IMG/VR virus record: IMGVR_UViG_3300010148_000114
Location: 1 to 24,357 of that record
Reading direction: 5' to 3' (one strand)
DNA from: a virus
DNA: 24,357 nucleotides
Numbering within the stretch: position 1 is the stretch's first letter; each line of letters opens with the position of its first letter. Position numbers and translations under genes: made by a program. Positions 1-7,015 of this stretch are shown in pieces. Under the pieces are notes generated by a model that was not told where the DNA came from, did not search any database, and saw only the letters and a program-made list of their open reading frames with translations.

Positions 1-198
1 ACTAATAAAGATTTAGCAGACCTTGTAGGAATGGCACACAAAATTCGTATGGACGAACTCAAAGCTCAAACAGAACTAGAAAAAGCAAAAGCAGCAAACA
101 TAAAAAGTCAAACAAATGTACAGATAAATAGTGGAGAGTTACCTTTTGGACAAGGAAACTATGGTGAGCTTATGAAAAAACTTCTGAAAGAAAAATAA
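1..198 (+). CDS. C-terminal end of an unidentified protein (5' partial)
   Basis: The reading frame is open from base 1 to a TAA at 196-198, giving the last 65 residues of a protein that begins outside the window. The visible part is hydrophilic and mostly helical, with a Lys/Glu/Ala-rich stretch (about residues 18-35) that could form a coiled coil. It ends in a Lys-rich tail. The stop overlaps the next start by one base (TAATG), so the two genes are probably translationally coupled. I do not recognise the family, and too little is visible to assign a role. Confidence 0.75.
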   Translation, partial: TNKDLADLVGMAHKIRMDELKAQTELEKAKAANIKSQTNVQINSGELPFGQGNYGELMKKLLKEK

Positions 199-491
199 TG
201 AACATTTGGAATCTAATATCACAAGTAGGTGCACCAATAGCAGGAGCACTTGTTATGGGTATGTTTATATTTGTAATTATGAAACAAATCTTTGGAGGAG
301 TTGTAAATCAAGTAAAAACTCTTGAAGGATTTTGTAATAGTCTTATAACTAGAATTAAAACTATGAACAACGATATAATTAGATTAGATACTAGCGTAAG
401 TTCTGCTCTTGAACTTACACCAGACTTAGACAGAATAGCAAGAGCGGAAAATTTTATAGAGGACGGAAAGTTAGATGTCAGGCGTGATTGA
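198..491 (+). CDS. Small one-pass membrane protein, holin-like, paralogue of the next gene
   Basis: This 97-residue protein has a single hydrophobic segment near the N-terminus (about residues 8-29), then an amphipathic, charged helical tail. That is the layout of small phage holin-like proteins such as the BhlA type, but I see no diagnostic motif, so holin is an inference from architecture. The tail motif MNNDIIRL (about residues 56-63) is nearly repeated as LDNDMIRL in the gene at 475-726, so the two look like diverged duplicates. The gene lies directly upstream of the curli genes. It could serve in lysis or as a membrane partner of another protein. The start overlaps the preceding stop. 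Confidence 0.7.
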   Translation: MNIWNLISQVGAPIAGALVMGMFIFVIMKQIFGGVVNQVKTLEGFCNSLITRIKTMNNDIIRLDTSVSSALELTPDLDRIARAENFIEDGKLDVRRD

Positions 492-726
492 TGCCATACA
501 ACAGTTTGGATTTCCAATTGTTGCTATGGTTGGACTTGGATACTTTGTATATTATGTGTGGTTAACAATTACAAAAGTAATACAACCAGCAATAAAAAGT
601 ATGCACTTTACCCTGATAAAACTAATAGACCAGATTCGTATGCTTGATAACGATATGATTCGTTTACAGCAAAAGGTAAACACCGTTTTACAGATGAAAG
701 AGAATGAACGAAAGAAAGATAAATAA
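475..726 (+). CDS. Small one-pass membrane protein, holin-like, paralogue of the previous gene
   Basis: The 83-residue product has one N-terminal membrane segment (about residues 11-34) followed by a helical, highly charged tail ending in a Lys/Glu cluster. The NDMIRLQQKV stretch matches the equivalent region of the upstream paralogue. The start ATG lies 17 bases inside the upstream gene, preceded by a purine-rich GGACGGAAAG. Two related small membrane proteins in tandem could be a holin pair or a holin and antiholin, or subunits of one hetero-oligomer. The next gene (csgF) begins within its 3' end. Function is inferred only from layout. Confidence 0.7.
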   Translation: MSGVIDAIQQFGFPIVAMVGLGYFVYYVWLTITKVIQPAIKSMHFTLIKLIDQIRMLDNDMIRLQQKVNTVLQMKENERKKDK

Positions 727-1234
727 CCGACTCTCTAATGTAGTAGTAGGTACTATACTTATATTGATGAGTATTATTTTTATTGCAGAATTAAATGCAA
801 CAGAAATAGTACACAAGTTTTCTAACCCTAGTTTTAGTGGAATCAATCAATCTGCACATTATTTAACAATAGATGAGCAAGAAAGAACTCGTAAAGAAAA
901 AATTAGAGCAGACGCTCAAGAAGCATTAGAAGATGCTCAAAGAGAAGCAGATAATACAACACTTGCTAAGTTCCTCAGAAACTTAGAATCAAGGATATAT
1001 TCAACACTTGCAAAAGATATATCTGAATCCTTATTTAACTATGACAACCCCGCCACTTCTGAAAATCCAATTTATGGAGAAATAGAACTAGAAGGCAATA
1101 TTATTCAATGGTTAAATAACGGCATAACAATCACTCTTACCATTATAGAGATGGCAGATGGAGTAGAAATTTCTAGAACTACAATAACAATACCAGTTGG
1201 AAGTTTCGGTGGTTGTGTTGTAGACTGTGGTTAA
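704..1234 (+). CDS. csgF: CsgF-like curli assembly/transport factor
   Basis: This 176-residue exported protein matches the CsgF layout. It has an N-terminal hydrophobic signal segment (about 12-30, likely cleavage near NA/TE at 32-33), then the family signature FSNPSFSG (39-46), which in E. coli CsgF (FRNPNFGG) plugs into the CsgG pore. A charged helix follows (about 55-83). The C-terminal part has the CsgF pattern of a long helix and a beta-strand domain (NLESRIYSTL, then ITLTIIEMADG and TTITIPV). In curli systems CsgF works at the cell surface with CsgG to couple nucleation to secretion. The immediately downstream gene is csgG. Unlike E. coli CsgF as I recall it, this protein ends in a CX3C pair (Cys171, Cys175). 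The first ATG is chosen because the later Met22 would cut into the signal segment. Confidence 0.87.
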   Translation: MNERKINNRLSNVVVGTILILMSIIFIAELNATEIVHKFSNPSFSGINQSAHYLTIDEQERTRKEKIRADAQEALEDAQREADNTTLAKFLRNLESRIYSTLAKDISESLFNYDNPATSENPIYGEIELEGNIIQWLNNGITITLTIIEMADGVEISRTTITIPVGSFGGCVVDCG

Positions 1235-2057
1235 ATATTTAGTAATCGCATTATTATTACAAGGCTGCGCAAGTATAGGCATGCAACAATATCATTCAAA
1301 CTGCACAGACGGATTGCTATGTGTAGAAGGCCCAGTACTAGAGCCTAGTACAACAAAACAACTTTTAGATTTACCAACACCCAACCAAAAAACTGTGGTC
1401 GCAGTTTACGCATTTCCAGATTTAACAGGACAAAGAAAATCAAGCGATAATATTGCAAGTTTTAGTACTGCTGTTACACAAGGAGCAGAACACATATTAA
1501 TTGAAGCACTTCGTGATGCCGGTAGAGGTGACTGGTTTGCAGTTGTTGAAAGAAGTGGATTAGACCATGTTACAAAAGAAAGACAACTAGTAAGAAGTAC
1601 TTTTGAAAGCTACAATAGAGGTGCAGACGGTAAAACAATACTAAAACCACTAATATATGCAGGAATGTTAATAGAAGGCGGTATAATTGCATATGATACA
1701 AATTTAAAAACAGGCGGTAATGGTGCAAGATATCTAGGTATAGGTATGAAGAATCAGTATCGTGAGGATAAAGTAACTGTCGTCCTTAGAGCTGTGCTAG
1801 TGCAAACTGGTGAAGTACTCTTAAATGTAACAGCTACAAAAACGATTTTATCTACTGGGGGTGGAATGGACACGTTTCGTTTTATAGAAATGGGAACAGA
1901 GTTAGTTGAACTTGAAAGTGGATATTCAGAAAACGAGGCAGTTGGATACGCCGTGCGTGCCGCTATAGAAGCAGGTGTGTATGGTTTAGTTATGCAGGGC
2001 CTTGAAAAAGAAGTTTGGGATTTTGATTATTCCAAACTGAGAGAGGAAGAGAAATGA
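1227..2057 (+). CDS. csgG: CsgG-like curli secretion channel, outer-membrane lipoprotein
   Basis: The 276-residue protein is a clear CsgG. It starts with a lipoprotein signal (LLLQGC, acylated Cys14) and carries the family landmarks FSTAV (79-83), GARYLGIG (167-173), an LRAVLVQTGEVL strand (187-198), TKTILS (204-209), FRFIE (217-221) and SENEAV (234-239). CsgG forms a nonameric beta-barrel pore in the outer membrane that exports unfolded curli subunits. Length equals the E. coli protein within a few residues. By my alignment, the constriction residue Phe56 of E. coli is kept (Phe79). Asn55 is replaced by Ser78, and Tyr51 falls at Asp74 beside a one-residue insertion. Translation probably starts at the GTG overlapping the csgF stop. 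There is a CX5C pair near the N-terminus (Cys26, Cys32). Confidence 0.95.
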   Translation: MVKYLVIALLLQGCASIGMQQYHSNCTDGLLCVEGPVLEPSTTKQLLDLPTPNQKTVVAVYAFPDLTGQRKSSDNIASFSTAVTQGAEHILIEALRDAGRGDWFAVVERSGLDHVTKERQLVRSTFESYNRGADGKTILKPLIYAGMLIEGGIIAYDTNLKTGGNGARYLGIGMKNQYREDKVTVVLRAVLVQTGEVLLNVTATKTILSTGGGMDTFRFIEMGTELVELESGYSENEAVGYAVRAAIEAGVYGLVMQGLEKEVWDFDYSKLREEEK

Positions 2058-2731
2058 GAAAGATACTAGGACTATTCGCGATATGTCTATCTTTTGGAAC
2101 ATTTGCAGCAAATAATGATATTTATATCACTCAGACTGGTACAGGACTTACCTTGACAATTGACCAAATAGGTGCTAGTAACACCGTTGGTACTTCATCA
2201 AGTAGAGTAACCTTGTCAGGTACTTCTATGACTGTAGATATTGACCAGATTGGAGATAGTAACTCCTTTCTTGCTAGTATACTACAAGGTAATTCATCAA
2301 GTTGGACTTGGCTAAATACAGGTGATAGTAATACAGGAACTTTTACTGTTGGTGGAACAGGCGACGTAGCAAACTCAGACTTTGACTACAGCGCAACTGG
2401 TGACAGCAACATATTTACTTGGACACAAGGTGCGGCTGCTACAGCTACTGGAGGTAACCAAGATTTTACAATCACTGGTACTTCTAATGAGTACACAGGT
2501 ACTTGTGAGGTAGTTGGTTGTATAAATGCCTGGACTATTAGTGGAAATAGTAATGACATTACTACTACACAAACAGGTTCAGCCGACCACCAGATAACAG
2601 CATCGTTAACTGGTAATTCAAATACTGTAACTATTGACCAAACTGATACTGCATCAACAAATGTTGTGAATTTAATTTCAACAACAACAAATGGAACAAT
2701 AGACGTTGACCAATGCGCTTCTGGCTGTTAA
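2054..2731 (+). CDS. Curlin-repeat secreted protein, first copy (CsgA/CsgB-like)
   Basis: This 225-residue protein has a cleavable signal peptide (about residues 1-19, cleavage near FAA/NN) and then about eight imperfect units of roughly 22 residues. Each carries a G-x-SN turn, as in GASNT, GDSNS, GDSNT, GDSNI, GTSNE, GNSND and GNSNT, often preceded by IDQIG or a similar strand. This is the Gln/Asn/Gly curlin beta-solenoid pattern, so it is probably an amyloid fibre subunit or nucleator exported through CsgG. The repeats are more degenerate than in CsgA, and Ser/Thr-rich. Four cysteines (151, 156, 221, 225) are unusual for curlins; the last pair forms CASGC at the C-terminus. An ATGA overlap with csgG and a GGAAGAG site set the start. 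Confidence 0.88.
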   Translation: MRKILGLFAICLSFGTFAANNDIYITQTGTGLTLTIDQIGASNTVGTSSSRVTLSGTSMTVDIDQIGDSNSFLASILQGNSSSWTWLNTGDSNTGTFTVGGTGDVANSDFDYSATGDSNIFTWTQGAAATATGGNQDFTITGTSNEYTGTCEVVGCINAWTISGNSNDITTTQTGSADHQITASLTGNSNTVTIDQTDTASTNVVNLISTTTNGTIDVDQCASGC

Positions 2732-3819
2732 TATTTTTTATAGGAACAATCAGTGCGTCCGAAATAGGAGGAATATCTGAGATAAAAGGAAACGGAGAGA
2801 TAACTAGAGCAGACTCTAGTGACGCACTCACCGCAGAACTAAACTCAGATATTTTCTCTTATGATGATGTAAGAACAGGCAAAGGAAGACTAGCAATACA
2901 GTTTCTAGATGACTCTGTAGTAAAACTTACAGAACACTCAAAACTCATTATAGATGAATATATTTTTGACCCAGACCCAAACAAAAGCAAAATGGCTCTT
3001 AACATGGCTTCTGGAACTGCTCGTTTTATTACTGGCAAACTTGGAAGGATTAACAAGCAAAATATTTCTATAAAAACACCAACAGCTACGATAGGTATTC
3101 GTGGCACAGATTTTACAACTACTGTAGATGAATTAGGAAGAAGTTTAGTTATACTACTTCCAGATGAAGACGGAACCTCATCAGGAGAAATAACCGTAAC
3201 AACAGCATCTGGAGTAGAGATACTAAATGAACCTTTTCAGGCTACAATGGTATCAGCGTGGGAAACACCACCAACAAGACCAGTAACCCTGGCAAATATG
3301 ACTCTCGGGTTGATTGACAATATGTTAATTGTTAGTAGGCCTGAAGAAGTCAATGAAGCAGTAGAAGAGCAACAAACAGGAGTGTCACCTACTGCAGAAC
3401 TAGATAAAGATTTCTTTGAAGATGCACCAGATTTAGACTGTGATGCATTAGTTGAAGAATGTGACGAAGAAGAAAAAGAAATCACAAGATTAGACATAGA
3501 TTTATTATCTATAGACTTACTAGTAGATTTATTAGCATTAGTAGAAACAGCTAGTAAGAAAGCAAAAAATCAACAAGCTACTACTATTAGTAATGTAGAG
3601 TTAACAGGTATTATTGCAGGGTTTGACCCAGTATACCAAACTTTTACATTTGTTGAAGATGGACTTATTTATTTCGTACATGAAGGAGTAAATAGTTACG
3701 ATATAGGAATAGATACAGACACAGGAACATATTTATATATAAATAATGCAGGAGTAATAATGGAGGTAGAAATAAATGGTGCGGGCGATAATGTTATCAT
3801 TATTAATCAGTCTCCCTAG
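2713..3819 (+). CDS. Secreted FecR-domain protein with a curlin-like C-terminal motif
   Basis: The 368-residue protein has a short signal peptide (about 1-16). A FecR domain follows (about 48-135), recognised from GRLAIQFLDDSVVKL, the middle strand ending ASGTARFITG, and the signature TPTATIGIRGTDF. The rest is an acidic linker rich in Asp/Glu (about 200-265, with a CX6C pair), a helical segment, and a beta-rich C-terminus ending GAGDNVIIINQSP, which reads like one curlin repeat. In bacteria, FecR domains occur in periplasmic sensors and regulators and often sit beside CHASE2 cyclases; one lies two genes downstream here. It could therefore link fibre assembly to the cyclase, which is inference. 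The start lies inside the end of the curlin gene, and the stop lies inside the next one. Confidence 0.85.
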   Translation: MRFWLLIFFIGTISASEIGGISEIKGNGEITRADSSDALTAELNSDIFSYDDVRTGKGRLAIQFLDDSVVKLTEHSKLIIDEYIFDPDPNKSKMALNMASGTARFITGKLGRINKQNISIKTPTATIGIRGTDFTTTVDELGRSLVILLPDEDGTSSGEITVTTASGVEILNEPFQATMVSAWETPPTRPVTLANMTLGLIDNMLIVSRPEEVNEAVEEQQTGVSPTAELDKDFFEDAPDLDCDALVEECDEEEKEITRLDIDLLSIDLLVDLLALVETASKKAKNQQATTISNVELTGIIAGFDPVYQTFTFVEDGLIYFVHEGVNSYDIGIDTDTGTYLYINNAGVIMEVEINGAGDNVIIINQSP

Positions 3820-4576
3820 TTTTGCAGGAGATAATAGTCTTACTATAAAAACTAAAGGAACTGGTACTAGCATTACTGCTAAACAAGTAGGTAACGGTAA
3901 TGAAGGATACATACTATGCGGAGCAAACTCTAGCGGTTCACTACCCGGCACTTCCTACGTTTCACATACTTGTGGAAGCGCAACACTCAGTACTACAGTT
4001 ATAGGTAATAGTAATAATACTAGACTTTATACTGTATGGTCAAATAATATGGATAATAATTATACTATTACTATAGATGGAAATGATAATTTTGCTTGGC
4101 TAGACCAAGATGAAGACGATAATACTTCTACAATTACTCAGACAGGAGATGATAATCACGCAGAGCAGTTAGGTTCTGGAGATGATAATACATATTCAAT
4201 AACTCAAACAGGAGATGATAAGTATGCTAAGATATTTACTTTTGGAGATAACTCCGCTTTTACTATTAATCAGTATGGTAGTGGAGAACATAATACTTAC
4301 ATCTACAATCACTCAAACGCAGACAATAATACTGCTTCAGTAACACAGTATGGTACAGGAAATAAAGATGCAGATATATTCTTTTACAGCGATGCCGATA
4401 ATACAACTGTGAACTTAACACAATATGGAGCAGGGGCTCATGTAGCAAATATGAAATTTTATACTGACGATTATAATTTAAATGTTACTCAATCAGGAAC
4501 AACTAATCAAGCGTATACTGCAACTTTTAACTGTACATCAAACTGTACAAAGACTATAACTATAACACAAGAATGA
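3776..4576 (+). CDS. Curlin-repeat secreted protein, second copy
   Basis: This 266-residue product has a signal peptide (about 1-17, LLISLPSFAG) and then Gly/Asn/Asp-rich curlin repeats. The clearest units carry ITQTGDDN, ITQTGDD, INQYGSG, VTQYGTG, LTQYGAG and VTQSG, spaced about 20-24 residues apart. The I-x-Q-x-G turns are better preserved than in the first copy, so this may be the main fibre subunit, and the first copy a nucleator or minor subunit. Cysteines occur as one pair in the first third and as a CX3C pair (CTSNC) near the end. A strong GGAGG site lies 9 bases before the ATG, itself inside the 3' end of the FecR gene, suggesting high, coupled translation. Aspartate is abundant, so the repeats may bind calcium. 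Confidence 0.88.
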   Translation: MVRAIMLSLLISLPSFAGDNSLTIKTKGTGTSITAKQVGNGNEGYILCGANSSGSLPGTSYVSHTCGSATLSTTVIGNSNNTRLYTVWSNNMDNNYTITIDGNDNFAWLDQDEDDNTSTITQTGDDNHAEQLGSGDDNTYSITQTGDDKYAKIFTFGDNSAFTINQYGSGEHNTYIYNHSNADNNTASVTQYGTGNKDADIFFYSDADNTTVNLTQYGAGAHVANMKFYTDDYNLNVTQSGTTNQAYTATFNCTSNCTKTITITQE

Positions 4577-4959
4577 TAGAATACGCATTAATAGCAGACT
4601 TTAACTTTGCACAAATAAAAGAAGATTCAGCAAGAATAGATTCATATTTAGAAAGTCAAAAAATAGAGTTTGTAATAGATAACTCAATAGATTATGAAAT
4701 AAAACAATATATTCTTTGGAATATAGCAGACCTTTATACAACACATAGAGCTATGGAAACAACTTCTGCAAAAGAACAAAATCCTTTTTTACCGAGTAAT
4801 CCTGAACTTCATGAACTATTAATTCATAAAGCAACGTCTACTATTTCCATAGAACTATTAGGGTGGTTTGATGAAGAACTAAACGAAAATTTATTTACTT
4901 TAAATAGTTTAGGTTGGATAGTTGTATTTAATAATTTAGATGTACTATATGATAAATAA
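4573..4959 (+). CDS. Small protein of unknown function with a DUF5658-like motif
   Basis: The 128-residue protein overlaps the second curlin gene by ATGA and ends inside the cyclase gene, so it is embedded in this cluster. Residues 48-74 contain ADLYTTH and then EQNPFLP, followed by a lysine about 12 residues later. This resembles the D-x-x-TT ... E-x-NP ... K pattern of small DUF5658-type membrane proteins. That assignment is tentative, as the hydrophobic segments here are weak; the best candidates are about 45-56 and 106-125. The first 40 residues are acidic and soluble-looking. No catalytic role can be read from it. Confidence 0.65.
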   Translation: MIEYALIADFNFAQIKEDSARIDSYLESQKIEFVIDNSIDYEIKQYILWNIADLYTTHRAMETTSAKEQNPFLPSNPELHELLIHKATSTISIELLGWFDEELNENLFTLNSLGWIVVFNNLDVLYDK

Positions 4960-6733
4960 AATACTCACTTTAATTTTTGCACTAGGATTATTTATATGGA
5001 ATCCTTATCCAATGCAAATTCTAGAGCTCAAAACATTTGATTGGTTAATGTTATCACAACCAAAAATTCAAAATGAAAACATACTTATAGTAGACTTAGA
5101 TGAAGAAATAGTAGAGGCCTATGGAGGATATCCTTTGCCACGTTCTTTATTTGCGTCTATGATAGAAAAAACAGAAGGCATTCCTGGATTTACTATATTA
5201 ATGCCTGACCCAGATTTACGAGATAAAAATAACGACACTACATTAGCGATGTCTTTATTAAATAATCCAACTGTGTTAGCTTATGCAGCTTCAACACAAG
5301 CAACTGAAAAAGGTGCTCATGTGGGTACAGCTCAGTTAGGAGAAGACCCAATACCATGGCTATTAAACTATCCAGGAATTTTAAGACAACTACCAATTTT
5401 ACAAGTAAACGCAGACGGCGTAGGATTAATAAACTCCTCCCCAGAAGTAGACGGCGTCGTAAGACGTATGCCCGTAGTCGTCGCAAGCAAAGATAAAATA
5501 TTTCCTTCTTTTAGTTTAGAGATGTTAAGACTTGCAGTTGGTGACCCCAGCTATCAAATTAAGACTAATCAGGTAGGAGTAGAATGGTTAAGAATACCAA
5601 ACTATCCACTTATAAATACAGATTCAAATGGAAGAATATGGATAAATACTAATATAAATTTTTACAAACAAACTGCAGCTGAATATATGGCAGACCCAAT
5701 ACCAGCGCCCTTTGTTATATTTGGAGTTACAGCAGAAGGAGTAGTTAACCCTGTTCCAACTGCCTCAGGAGCAAAGTATCCTCATGAGATACAAGCGAAT
5801 GTACTCCACAATTTAATTGAAGGTACCGCACCCTCAATTCCCAACTGGAGTAGTGGAGCAGAGCTGGGAGCTGCAGTCTTGGCTTTGCTCTTTCTTTTAC
5901 TTACAGCAAGTAGAATCTATTTAAGTATACCTGCTCTACTCTTAGTTATTGGAGGTTCAATATATGGAGCCATATATGCTTTTGAATCTTCTTATTTGTT
6001 TGACGTTTCTGGGATTATTTTAATCTCCTTTTTATTCTGGAGTATTGAAAGTTTCCGTAATTTTGCAAAGACCTATTTTGAGAAATTACAAATTAAACAA
6101 CAATTTGGAACGTATGTAAGTCCTGACTTAGTAAAAAAATTACAGGACGACCCAACATTACTGAGATTGGGCGGGGAGACAAAACGACTCACTTTTCTTT
6201 TTTCTGATATTAGAGGATTCACACCAATCTCAGAAAAATATCAAAAAAATCCTCAAGGACTCACACAACTTATTAACAGATTCCTTGATAACCAAACACA
6301 AATCATACTAAAACATGGAGGCACCATTGATAAATATATGGGAGACTGTATCATGGCATTTTGGGGTGCACCACTTGATGACGAAGACCAAGTTAATAAT
6401 GCCACAAAGGCTGTCTTAGAAATGAGACTAGCACTAGGAGAATTAAATGAAAGACTCAGAGAAGAAGGCTTGGATACGATTAATACAGGAGCGGGAATCA
6501 ACACAGGACTCTGCGTGGTCGGTAACTTTGGTTCTAGCAATCGTTTTGATTACTCTGTACTTGGGGATAGCGTTAATCTAGCAGCCCGTTTAGAGTCAAG
6601 TTGTAAAGATTATGATACCGATTTAATTATTTCAGAATATAGTTTACTTGATGATTATGATTACGAGTTTCTAGACGAAGTAAAGGTCAAAGGCAAGTCA
6701 GAGCCCGTTAAAATCTATACCATACGAAAATAG
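4940..6733 (+). CDS. CHASE2-domain receptor-type class III adenylate cyclase
   Basis: The 597-residue protein has an N-terminal membrane segment (about 7-20), an extracytoplasmic CHASE2 sensor domain (about 28-295, with ILIVDLDEE near its start), three membrane segments (about 308-325, 327-346, 353-371), and a cytoplasmic class III nucleotidyl cyclase domain (about 412-597). The catalytic set looks complete: metal-binding Asp423 (FSDIRGF) and Asp469 (KYMGD), adenine-selecting Lys465, Ser539 at the Asp/Thr position, and transition-state Asn546 and Arg550 (VNLAAR). The Lys and Ser favour ATP, so it should make cAMP in response to a periplasmic or membrane signal. Start is at 4940, or possibly the Met codon at 4949. 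Such a receptor is unexpected in a phage and completes a FecR-CHASE2 pairing. Confidence 0.92.
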   Translation: MYYMINKILTLIFALGLFIWNPYPMQILELKTFDWLMLSQPKIQNENILIVDLDEEIVEAYGGYPLPRSLFASMIEKTEGIPGFTILMPDPDLRDKNNDTTLAMSLLNNPTVLAYAASTQATEKGAHVGTAQLGEDPIPWLLNYPGILRQLPILQVNADGVGLINSSPEVDGVVRRMPVVVASKDKIFPSFSLEMLRLAVGDPSYQIKTNQVGVEWLRIPNYPLINTDSNGRIWINTNINFYKQTAAEYMADPIPAPFVIFGVTAEGVVNPVPTASGAKYPHEIQANVLHNLIEGTAPSIPNWSSGAELGAAVLALLFLLLTASRIYLSIPALLLVIGGSIYGAIYAFESSYLFDVSGIILISFLFWSIESFRNFAKTYFEKLQIKQQFGTYVSPDLVKKLQDDPTLLRLGGETKRLTFLFSDIRGFTPISEKYQKNPQGLTQLINRFLDNQTQIILKHGGTIDKYMGDCIMAFWGAPLDDEDQVNNATKAVLEMRLALGELNERLREEGLDTINTGAGINTGLCVVGNFGSSNRFDYSVLGDSVNLAARLESSCKDYDTDLIISEYSLLDDYDYEFLDEVKVKGKSEPVKIYTIRK

Positions 6734-6736
6734 GTC

Positions 6737-6765
6737 TTGACAATTTTGCTTAGTTTTGATATAAT
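6737..6765 (+). promoter_or_regulatory. Consensus sigma70 promoter for the small-gene region
   Basis: A perfect -35 box TTGACA (6737-6742) and a perfect -10 box TATAAT (6760-6765) are separated by the ideal 17 bases. The promoter starts four bases after the cyclase stop and lies in one of the few real intergenic gaps. Transcription should begin near 6772. The 5' leader contains a small GAAGA/TCTTC hairpin (6777-6790), then an AAAGGAA ribosome site ahead of the ATG at 6810. A perfect match suggests expression by host RNA polymerase without a phage activator. Confidence 0.9.
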
Positions 6766-6809
6766 TACAATCATAAGAAGAAAAATCTTCAAGAAAAAAA
6801 GGAATAAGC

Positions 6810-7007
6810 ATGGAGGCCAAACAAGTAGCTGCAGAATTAGAAAAGTATAAAGCTGTGAGTGCAGAAAGATGGAAAACTGCGTTTAACAGGTTTGATGCTA
6901 TAGACCTACAAGTTGGTAGATTAGAAACTATACTTATTGGAGCAGCTGGAGCAATAATTGCAGGTGGCTGCGGTGTATTATGGACTATACTATCTATGCA
7001 CCCATAG
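6810..7007 (+). CDS. Small coiled-coil plus membrane-anchor protein, XhlA-like
   Basis: The 65-residue protein has an N-terminal charged helix (1-38) with heptad-like spacing, then one C-terminal hydrophobic segment (about 40-62, rich in Ile, Ala and Gly) and a very short tail. This matches the layout of XhlA-type haemolysin/holin accessory proteins, though short length makes that tentative. An AAAGGAA site sits just ahead of the ATG. It is the first gene after the consensus promoter. It could be a third small membrane protein linked to lysis, or a superinfection-exclusion peptide. Confidence 0.68.
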   Translation: MEAKQVAAELEKYKAVSAERWKTAFNRFDAIDLQVGRLETILIGAAGAIIAGGCGVLWTILSMHP

Positions 7008-7015
7008 GAGAAAAA

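Noticed and set aside
3738-3745. TATAAATA, matching the T4 late promoter, 31 bases before the second curlin gene
   Set aside because: It lies in coding sequence of an AT-rich genome, and the same octamer also appears at about 5613-5620 inside the cyclase gene. The module is siphovirus-like, and no T4-type late machinery is visible.
6980-7015. An upstream start for the small gene at 7016
   Set aside because: The longer form overlaps the preceding gene and lacks a ribosome site, while AGGAG lies just before 7016.
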